Source: Glandiceps talaboti
Lineage: Eukaryota > Hemichordata > Enteropneusta > Spengelidae
Direction of reading: 5' to 3'
Length of the DNA: 64,000 nt
Assembly (NCBI RefSeq): GCF_964340395.1
Contig: NC_135558.1
Coordinates: 10,834,501 to 10,898,500 of the forward strand
Shown here: positions 20,511 through 30,500 of the stretch, piece after piece
Numbering within the stretch: the stretch's first letter is position 1
How the letters are laid out: the number at the start of each line of letters is the position of its first letter
The notes under the pieces: model-generated
What the model was told of the DNA's origin: nothing
The model's database searches: none
The model's input: the letters and a program-made list of their open reading frames with translations, nothing else
Made by a program: the position numbers and the translations under genes

Positions 20511-23500
20511 ATGTGGATAATCTACAAGTTACATGTAGTACTCCAGCTGGGGTTCCTACTCCTGACAGTTGATATTCCTGTGGTATCTTCAGATGCAACA
20601 TGTAAGTTGTACAACCAGTCATATGTTGACTGTAGTGAGAGAGGATTGGATAGCATCCCTGGCAATTTACCATCATATTCAACAAATCTTTATTTAAATA
20701 GTAATGAGATCACATCTTTTCCACCAGGCAATTTAGCAAGTCTAAAACAACTGGAGTATCTTGAACTTGGATTCAACAAAATAGAAACTCTCCATTCTGG
20801 GTCTCTGCAAGGACTTCATCAACTGAAAGTACTGATCATAAAATCTAATGCTCTTTCCCATATTGAAGCACATGCTTTCAGAGATGTCCCTAAACTAGAA
20901 ATTCTTGACATGTCTTTCAACTCTGACCTCAAACGAATTCCAGATTTTGTGTTCACTCTCCTGAAAAACTTGGTTACACTTGATCTAAGTGATATTGGAA
21001 TTGAAATTTTGTCATCTACATCATTGATAGGACTTGTCAATTTGCAAGAATTAATTCTCACTGGAAGTCCAATAACTGAAGTGGCAGATGATACATTTAA
21101 AGACCTGACGAAATTAAGAATATTACATTTGAGGTATAACAAATTTGTTTGTTTTCCCGATCAATCTCTCAAACCTTTGAGAAATGTTGAAATAATTCAT
21201 TTTTCAGGCATGGGCATAACATTTGATAGTAATTGTGGGGACATTGATCTGAAAGACTTTCAAAAACTAGAAGTAGTTTCTCTTGATTATAACTACATGA
21301 ATGATTCAAATATACAGAGTATAACATTTGGGGATTTCCCACTTCAGAAGTTGGCTTTATCAGGCAATAATCTGAAATGCCCAATTAATGGTACATTTAA
21401 TGCAGTTAGAGCTACAAAGCTGATATTGACTGATAATCCAATCAATGGTGAATGTCTAGAGAAGTTACTGTACGATCTTGAACATTCTGATGTCAAAACT
21501 CTGTATTTGGGGAACACAAGACTAGAATTAGCAGTAAGAATCACAGGCACTACTTTCAAAGGTTTGAGAACATCAAAGTTAGAAGAACTGTTGATACAAA
21601 ATATGTACTTTGGAGAAGAAACCAACTTGTCTACTGGATTTTTCCAATGGATGCCATATTTGAAAACTTTGGAATTAGTTGGAAATCTCCAATTTAAACT
21701 GAGGCTCCCACTACAAACATTCAATGGCTTACATAATTTGAAAACTTTGAGATTACAGCATAATATCTTTGATGACATTCCACTTGGAGTTTTCAATGAT
21801 TTGACATCACTGACAACACTGCAAATACAGGGGAATATCTTTACAGGTTTGTATTCAATGAATGACATTTTAGAGAATTTACAAAATCTCACCACATTAC
21901 AATACCTGTATCTAAATGACAACGACATACAAGGTGGAATTCTTTCATATCCTTTAAGTCACATGACTTCTTTGATAGAGTTGGATATATCCAAGAGTGG
22001 TGATATTGTATTTTATTCCCCAAGCGTAGGTATGGAAAAACTTCCAAATCTCCAAGCACTATCAATAGATATTCCCCCTTTGGAAGAATATGCTATAAAT
22101 CCATCACTTAACCCTTTCACCACCAATTCCCGCTATTGCGGGAACGCTCTAGGGCGCCCACCAATTCCCGCTATTGCGGGAACGCCAAAGTTCATTCACC
22201 TACCTCGCCGTTAAGCCGTTTAACGGCAGCTATTGCTGCAAAAATTGCTGCCATAACTAGTTCCACACATGCGTATTAGCCTTGTTTATCTACACAGCCA
22301 TTTTGAAAGCATGACAGTGAACGGTATCTCGAGTACGATCCAAATGACGAGCGATCGTAATTTTTTGTGCGTTTTTCGCTCACGAAATCGAATTTCAACA
22401 TGGCGGAAGTAATTAACGGCTCTCATAACATGGCCTACGATATAAATTATGTCACTATCTTTGGATATTTCGACAGAATTTGACTTGAAATACATCGTTG
22501 AATACAAGTTATTAGCTATGGGAACACATTGTACTTGTATGTAAGCATCAAATTCCCGCTAAGGCCGTGTGAGCTGCCGACGGCAGTTTACGGTTGAATT
22601 TTTGAATGTCGTTCAAATTTACGCAATCTTGTGACGGTGCCGACGCCCATGCTAACGTTCTGGGGGTAATTTTGGGCTATATAGTGGATTATTTTGGTTT
22701 TATTTCTTTTTGTTACGGCTCAATAATGACTTGTATTTGTATTAGATCAGTGTGTAGAGGTCAGTGGAGGGAAACTTACTCGTGATATGGGCGATTTTCC
22801 GATCGGATTTTTTACGCGAGTTTTTCAATGTAAAATTCAAATTTCAACATCGCTGAGGCAAAATCTGTCTCCCCTAACATCGTTTGCAATGTAAATAAAG
22901 GTGCTGTTCGTAGAAATTTCCACTCAATTTTGACTATGAATACGATGTTTTATACAAGGAGATGGCTGCGTGAACTCGATGCAGTATATGGAAGGATCAG
23001 ATTATCGCAACGTAACTTCAAAGTCCCGACTGCAGATTTGCTTTTGTGGGTAAACATGTCGGCGAAAAGCGTCACGTTGGCGTCCCGATTCGGACTCGTA
23101 AACTACCAACTTGGGGGCATTTTTTACTGATTTTGAGGATAAATTTGGTGATAATTTTTTGTTGTTCTGTCAAATAATGATATATAATTACACAAACTGA
23201 TTTTTCAGAAGGTATTGGGGCGACGACTTCAGATATTTTTGTCCCTTTGATTGCCGGTGTGGGGCTGACTATTGCGTCGTAATCGGATTAGTGAGCCGTT
23301 AATTATTTTCGTTCAAATTTATTACGACTAAAAATAACATTTTCTGACAAATTTTCGCCGATTTTGACCATTTAACCAGTATACAGAAGTTTTGTAGGAA
23401 CATAAATGTTGGTAATTTGAATTTTGTTTGTAATATAAATATTTCGTTTATTTGTGATATGTCAATAAATAAACAACCTATGCTTGTTTTATTAATATTT

Positions 23501-24921
23501 TATTACATTAATCCATATTTCGGTTATGTGTGTGATATTTGAATTTATGTATTTGCTACTATGATGTAGAAAATTTATTTTCCATTCAAATGATACCTCA
23601 TTTTAAAAAAATAAGCAACTCTAAGTATTTTTATATCAGTTTGATTACACCACACTCACTCTCACATTATGTTAGTGAGGGGGCTGGTGGACAACACACA
23701 ATCCCATGAGGCCATTGGTGGTGAAAGGGTTAAAAGCAGTTTTCTTTCACCAGGACAGGGCAAAAAACTATCCTTTTAACACAATTAAAACTTTTCTTTT
23801 ACAATGCACTAAGTTTGCAAACATTAAATATTGAGAATAGACAATTTGAAATAATTCCAAACAATTCAGTCCCTTCTTTAACATCACTGACACTTAAGGA
23901 TGTCTTTTTTAAAAACCCAGCTGATGTTTTTGAGTTCATTAATCTATTCCCCAATATAAAAGAATTGTCTCTGACTGGTGTACAAGACTTGACAAATAAA
24001 TTCATGGTGGACTTGCTGCCAACATTTTCTCATTTAGAAACACTGACCATTATGAATACAAAAATCAGTGAAATTAATACACAAGCACTGAAAAATTTAC
24101 ATAATCTGACAAAGTTTGCTTTTGAGGATAATCACTTAGACTGCTCCAAATGCAAGATGAAGGAATTTGTAGAATGGATGAAAACTGACAGAAAAGTTTA
24201 TGTTGACCCACCCATTATCAAATGTGTAGAGCCGTACAATATGAATGGAAAGTCTGTGTTAACTTTGACCTTTGGATTGGAATGTAATCTAGCATTTATG
24301 ATTGCAGTACCTGTTACTTGTATTTTTGCCTTCTCAGCAATTTGTATAGGGCTTTGTGTTCATTTTCGTTGGTATATACGCTATGGTTGTTTCCTCATCA
24401 AACTAAAACGTGGTGGTTATCAACTCCAAGTCAATGATGAGGAGCAGCCATTGAATATCAAATATGATGCATTTGTTTGTTACAATGAAAATGACAGAAA
24501 TTGGGTCATGCAGCAATTAATTCCTCATTTGGAAAACATTGATCCACCTAGTTTCAAACTTTGTTTGCATGAACGCGATTTTATGCCAGGTATTGATATT
24601 TTTGACAACATTCTTGAAAGTATAGAGACTAGTCACAAAACTATGTTGATACTGTCACCTGGATTTGCACAAAGTGAGTGGTGTTATTTTGAGATGAGAA
24701 TGGCTCAAGATCATTTATTTCGAGAGAGGAGAAATCTCCTCCTCCTTGTGTTGTTACAAGAAATTCCTGATAATGACATGCCAAGAGTTTTACGAAAGAT
24801 GTTACTAACCCAGAAATATATCAAATGGACTGAAAATGAAGTTGGTCAGAGACTTTTCTGGGAGAAATTAAAAGTTGTTTTAAGATCTGACAACAGAGTT
24901 AACAGAGTGGCAAATATTTGA
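20511..24921 (+). pseudogene. Toll-like receptor TLR-4, disrupted by a piggyBac-like element
   Basis: The 5' part, 20511-22111, encodes signal peptide and LRRs aligned with TLR-1 through NPSL. The coding sequence then runs into a transposon; the ORF reads on to a stop at 22212-22214 (567 residues, last ~35 transposon-encoded). The receptor resumes at 23734 and continues in a different frame through LRR-CT, TM and a complete TIR (YDAFVCY, RDFMPG, FW) to the stop at 24919-24921. Compared with siblings the flanks around the insertion carry a net +2 nt, so removing the element alone does not restore the frame. The 5' part resembles TLR-1, the 3' part TLR-2. A full-length receptor is not expected; a truncated secreted LRR product is conceivable. 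Confidence 0.9.
22112..23729. mobile_element. Non-autonomous piggyBac-like element inserted in TLR-4
   Basis: 1618 bp bounded by perfect 16-bp terminal inverted repeats, CCCTTTCACCACCAAT at the left and its reverse complement at the right. It is flanked by TTAA on both sides (22108-22111 and 23730-23733), the hallmark of piggyBac-family insertion. Just inside the left end a palindrome TTCCCGCTATTGCGGGAA occurs twice in direct repeat (22127 and 22164 areas). Base composition and CpG content differ from the host flank. No ORF long enough for a transposase is present, and the 66-codon ORF at 22930-23130 has no recognisable motif, so it would depend on a transposase elsewhere. Confidence 0.92.
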
Positions 24922-25690
24922 GGTTTGGAAAGTGCCATTTCGCATTTTCAACATCTAGGGGTGATTTAGACAACATTTTTATGCAAGTCTTTATACTGTG
25001 TACAAGACGAACTATGTCAGTTACCTATAATTGATTGATAACTTCACAAAAGACATTCAAGATGTCTGACTTATTTCTGCATTTAATACACTTGTATTGA
25101 TTACTGCTATCAACTTAAAGGAAAAGTCCAGCCATGTTTTTTCTACCTTCAGTACGCTTGTATTGATTACTGCTATCAACTTACAAATATATGAGCAACT
25201 CATATACGATTTGGGTGATAAAATAATACCTTGGTAAATTTTCAATTTTGAACCTTGTAAAGAAGCCCTACTGCACTAAACATTTGGTCAATTTCAACCA
25301 TCTTGTGGATTTCCTGCAAGGGTTTATTGGAAACATGTAGATGACATCATATATACCCCAGTTTCATTGGCTTGATATTCTCCATGTATTTGTGAAAGTT
25401 ATTTAAAATATTCACATTTTGTTTTTGTTCAGTACCTTCAATGTTTGTGTAGACTGAGTTGAGATACTTTAAATCTGTTAACAGAGTGGCAAATATTTGA
25501 AGTGTTTTAATAGTGATTTTGTTGCAAATATAAATTTGGCAGTGATTTGGTCAAATTTGATAATAAATAATTTGATAAGGGAACAGTGTCATCTACTGTA
25601 TACATGTCACCTTTGTGTCAGGTTTGAATGAAATCTTCATTGTATGTTAGAGGTATGGCAGTGGTAAGACTATAGAACCTCTGTAATAAC
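24922..25690 (+). repeat. Conserved 3' flank of TLR-4
   Basis: Paralogous to the other TLR 3' flanks. It shares GTGCCATTT and GCAAGTCTTTATAC with TLR-1 rather than TLR-2 or -3. About 150 bp near 25475 is replaced by a stray TLR coding fragment. Confidence 0.8.
25477..25500 (+). pseudogene. 24-bp stray copy of the TLR C-terminal codons and stop
   Basis: GTTAACAGAGTGGCAAATAT followed by TTGA is identical to the last codons and stop of every TLR here (for example 5386-5409) but sits about 570 bp downstream of the true end of TLR-4. It has no coding role and marks a patchy recombination or conversion tract. Confidence 0.75.
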
Positions 25691-27149
25691 TCACTTCTTG
25701 ATGTGCCTGCTAAGGCAAAAATATAAAAAAATAGTGTGTTTCCGATATTGTGAGCCTAGTTTATGGACTTCAATTTGTTCCCTGTGAACAGTATCCATAG
25801 TCCTGAATTTCTTGATCCTAGTTTTTTCTGTTTCTGTTTATTTCACTTTTTCAGTGTGCAAGGTTATGATATGCTGTTAAAATACTCAATATATGAACTG
25901 TCAACTTCTACTCCTCAATGTTTTGACAGAAAATAGATTAACAAATATTTCAATTTTGAAGTTTACATTAACATAGCCATATCCTTGTTTTATAGCATGT
26001 AGTACTAAACCATTGTGGAATGCATACTGTAAAGATAAACACATACAAATTTACCATGTTCCCGTTGCTAAGCCTATGCGTGTCTGTCCAAGGCTTCACT
26101 ATGAAGTGTCAGGCCATTAGAATTTGCCATCTGGGCCAATCTGATTAAAATCCGATGTAGTGTATACTTTGCGACTTCTTTTTTGGGCTGTTACGTTTAT
26201 TGGTGGTTGTTCTTCTGTGAGTGCTTGTTACATACATGCGACACAACACCACCCTTACGAAAATGGTCTATAGTATTCCTAAAAGATTATTCCTATAAGA
26301 TCTTATAGTATTTTGGCCCCTTTCTTAAAGGAATACTTTGCAATTCCTATAGGAATTAGGATAGTCCTAAAGGAATCTTTTAGGACAGTCCTATAGGAAC
26401 GATCAGTCCTATAGGAATCTTATAAGAATACTATAGACCATTTCAATAAGGGCATAGGCGTATGTGAGCCTACTTCTGTGTTCCGCATCATCAATCACAC
26501 ATGGCATATCATACACTTTGTAAGGGAATATAGGTCACAACATGATGTATAGGTCATAACATGATACATGTATATACATGTAGGTCATAACATGATCATA
26601 AGATAAAATGTCCTTTTGTCCAAAGCTGATGTTTCATGAATAATCCTTCAATCAAAGTTATAAATTCAGTTGAAGAAACATAAAACTGAGAGACTGCAGA
26701 ACTACAAACGTCACTTGTATTCTTGTAAGCATGCTAAAAATAACTGTCCTATCAATAGCCTAAAGGGCGACATAGATACATTGTGTCCAGTGGTTGTTAT
26801 TTTCTAAACTGTCTCCCTGTTGATGGTTGTGATTTGTCAGCCACTATCATGAATATTAAGTAGTTAAGAATTCAAAAGGTCATGATTATGCAATGTCAGG
26901 TGTATGAAGTGATTGTCTGTAGTGCAATAAGCCAAAACTACAGCAGGGAACTACAATTTTTGAGATTTATGGGGTTTTAGCATGAAAATCGAATGGAAAG
27001 AAAGACAGTTTGTTTGGTTTTTATGAATTTGGTATGAATGGGGGAAAAGTATCTATTTGCCATGGCGATAGCATTCTCGCCAGTTAGAACTTTTTGTTAC
27101 ATTTTGCTACTGTGGTGATCCGCTCACACTAACCCTGCTATCTGATTCA
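25691..27149. other. Intergenic or ANAPC2 intron; no gene recognised
   Basis: Read on both strands for the missing ANAPC2 cullin-homology exons and for TLR remnants; none recognised. It holds the palindromic element at 26252-26452 and a short direct repeat (TAGGTCATAACATGAT) near 26525-26600. Confidence 0.6.
26252..26452. mobile_element. Palindromic MITE-like element
   Basis: Ends are inverted repeats of about 26 bp (CCCTTACGAAAATGGTCTAT at the left against CCCTTATTGAAATGGTCTAT read inward from the right). The interior is built of CCTATAGGAAT-type palindromic words. It has no coding capacity, and no clear target-site duplication was found. Confidence 0.75.
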
Positions 27150-27520
27150 GTGAAGCCACAAGGATTACATAGGATTATTGTTTTGTTCTGTACCAAATTT
27201 TTGTACCCATCTGCCAGACAACTGTTTTTCACACCTAAATTTTAATCCTAATGCAAACTGGGCCTGTAACTACACCCATAGCCAACAGTCTGAGGGTATT
27301 TAATATTCATTTATGTTAATCATATTCATGAATATTGATGTATGCAAATTTACATGACAAAGAATATTGATGTATGCAAATTTACATTACAAAGAATATT
27401 GATGTCTCAAAATTTACATGACAAATAATATCGATGTATGCAAATTTACATGGAAAGATTCATTATCAACAGGCAATATTCAAGGACTCTGATTATGCAC
27501 TGTATATGCCAACATAACAG
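27150..27520. repeat. Diverged copy of the TLR-flanking dispersed element
   Basis: Collinear with the element at 1161 onward (TTTGTTCTGTACCAAATTTT, CCAGACAACTGTTTTTCACA, CTGAGGGTATTTAATATTCA, GCACTGTATATGCCAACA), with a local triplication of GAATATTGATGTATGCAAAT near 27330-27440. It shows that the element is older than the TLR cluster expansion. Confidence 0.65.
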
Positions 27521-27550
27521 ATGAAATAATAAATAGTAAATTAGCTTTAC

Positions 27551-30500
27551 CTGGATCAGCATCAATAGGATCTGGTTGCCAGGTTTCAGGGTCACCATTC
27601 TCTTCATCGCTATAGTAATTCTCATCCATCAGTAGTGGTTCTCCCTTGATGAGTTCATCTGCCAATTCACTGCTACTCTCGTCTGTTAAACTTGACACAA
27701 TACATCGCACAGTGTCTTCTCTGGTTCTAAACATCAGATGAAGATAATTACATGTTATTCCCCAATATTTGTCTTCATTCAGCCAAGGAAAATATGAGTG
27801 ACCTAAGGGGCTTTGTTACTACGAGTCACTAGATGAGTAGGGGCAACACTAAGGTCACAAGTATATTCCGGTTGAATGAAGAAAAATATTAGAGAATAAC
27901 ATAATTATACCAGCGACAGTAATACCAAAGAAAACTCAGGGAAATTAATGGTAATTTTGAAAGTTTGGAGTCAAATTTTGAACACAGCAGAACCAGTGAT
28001 GTAGACATGCATTGGACCACTACCAATGTTCTCTCATCTTTTGAGTTATTCTGACACTGAATATTTCAATAAACTCAGAATTAATACTGGACAACATTCT
28101 CCCTATGTATTCCTTACAAGGGGGCATAGGGATTTGTATGGTGCACAAATTCTGTAGTTGCCAGTTACAGAGTTGATAACAATCGCAGACAAAATGTCAG
28201 GGCTCAAAATTAACAGTAGTCCCATGCCCACAGACTACCAATTCAAGTCATGGAGCTGCCCTAATTTGCAGTTGGTAGCCCACTCAGGCTACCACTGATT
28301 ATGTGATGAGGATGAAAGATTTATGGACATGAATGTATTTTAATAACACATATTTCCAATAGAGGAAATCTGTTTTCAGTTCAGGAATATAGGACTACAG
28401 GTCACAATCCTTGGGCTGACAATTTCTGACATTGAGGCCCACTAGGACTATCATATCAAAGAAAAAAAGTTAATTTCAAACCTTGAATGTGTACATAAAA
28501 GCCCTATTAACAGAAGATACTGCTATGACAAATGATCCTAACACAGTAACAGTATGTACATGAACATTCTAGAACACATACATGTAATAAAGAGTAACTA
28601 TAGCAACAGAATATTATCGTACCTTAGATACTTTCTGACTGGTTCACACACCAATTCTAAGATAACACCAGCTGGATCTAGTACACGTAATGCTCTGATG
28701 GACGATATATACTGAGTCAGAATGTCAGCAGTGTTTGCACCTGTAAAATAAGACACAGAGTTAGACTATGGTTGGAAGGTTTACAGAGTTGTACCAAAAT
28801 CTAATCATAATGTATCCATGCAATAAATGATAACATGAAAGACTAAAAAGATTCTGTTTCACTGGTGAATTTTCACTATTATATCATTCACAAGCCAAGT
28901 TGAACAAAAAATATGGAATTTATACCTTTGTCGTTCCACACTATGACAATGTGCATCTATGTCACAACAACATGTGTCTACATCACTGGTTCTGCCATGT
29001 TTGAAATATAAATCAAAATGTTCAAATTTGCCATTACTTTCCCCAATTTTTCTTTGATATTACTGGCACTTGTATAATTATATTATTCTCCAATATCTCT
29101 CTTCATTCAGCTGGAATATACTCATGACCTAAGATTTTGTCCTTACTCGTCCAGCGACTTGTAGTGACAAGGCCCCCTTAGGTCACTTGTATTTTCCTTG
29201 GCTTACCAAAAGAAAAAACACTAGGGAATAACATCTAATTACATACCTGGATGAAGTAGTCTTGTTTCCAGGGCACTCTTCAACGACGTCACAAGTTGTT
29301 GTCGTTGATCCGTCTTCTCTAGACAACACTTCAAATCTTCCAGTGCTGGCAGTGATTCTGGATACTCTACGATGATGTTAAACAGTTCCTCAATGCGTAG
29401 GTTGGCATATGTCTGGTATAGGAAATACTGTAGTCTGTCCTTCCACTGAATTAGAGAAGCCTCGGTGCTGGCACTAAGAATACGATGACTTGTATCACCT
29501 CTGAATACTAGATTCAACCAACCAACAACTTTACCCTGTAACCACTGAAATGTGAAACATTTGAAAAAGAATTAGAATGTTCTTTTGAGCCCCAAGGAAA
29601 TGAAATGGATGAAAAGAAGTCAGAATACCAGTAGTAAAACAAAAGAGTATATCACAATATTTTGAATCTTGGCTTTAAAATTAGGATAAAAATTCAGCTA
29701 TGAAAAATAGTTGTCTGGTACATGTTTAGATAAAAATGGTCCAGAAGAAAAGAATGATACATGTACCTCAGTTCTTTTCAGCAACCATTATCGTTCTTTT
29801 TAGTACCATGCAATTGTTTTTAGTATGTCTGTCACTGTGTATTAAATACATGTACATGTACCACAGTTCTTAATACGAACAGCAACCATTATCATTCTTT
29901 TTAGGACCGTGCAGTTGTTTTTAGTATGCCTGTGTAATATACATAATGCTATCTTTTGTATTGCTCTTATTTTTGTTTGACCTGCAAGAACTGTCGTTTT
30001 AATTTTGCGTGGTGGGATGAATAAAGTATTTCTGATTCTGATTCTGATTCAGATTCCTACACAGAATGAAAGTAACTGAATTTTCCAGTTTCTTATGAAT
30101 GATATAAAATAATACACAACATCATTTTGTCTTGTTATACTACTTACCTAAATTCTCTCATTATTTTCTGGGAAGAAAATCAAACCCTTACCTTTTCAAG
30201 TGTGTGTATAAATGATGATTCAAATTCCCCTTTACAAGTGTGTTGGATATGGTGTTCTGTTTTACTGTGTATAATAGACGTCACTGCCTGGGCTGACACT
30301 CGCTCTAACAATCCTAACTCATATCTACATGTAACAAGATAAAAAAAAAGGAAAGTTGTGATTGTAATTTCTAATTAGTGCAGGGCTTGAAATTAAACAT
30401 TTTTCTTTGATAGTCCACTTGTACTACCAATTTCAGAAGTTGGTAGCCCACAGATTGTGACCTGTATTCCCATATTCCTGAACTGAAAACAGATTTGCTC

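Noticed and set aside
22930-23130. 66-codon ORF inside the piggyBac-like element as a transposase remnant
   Set aside because: Too short, and without the aspartate-containing motifs of piggyBac transposases.
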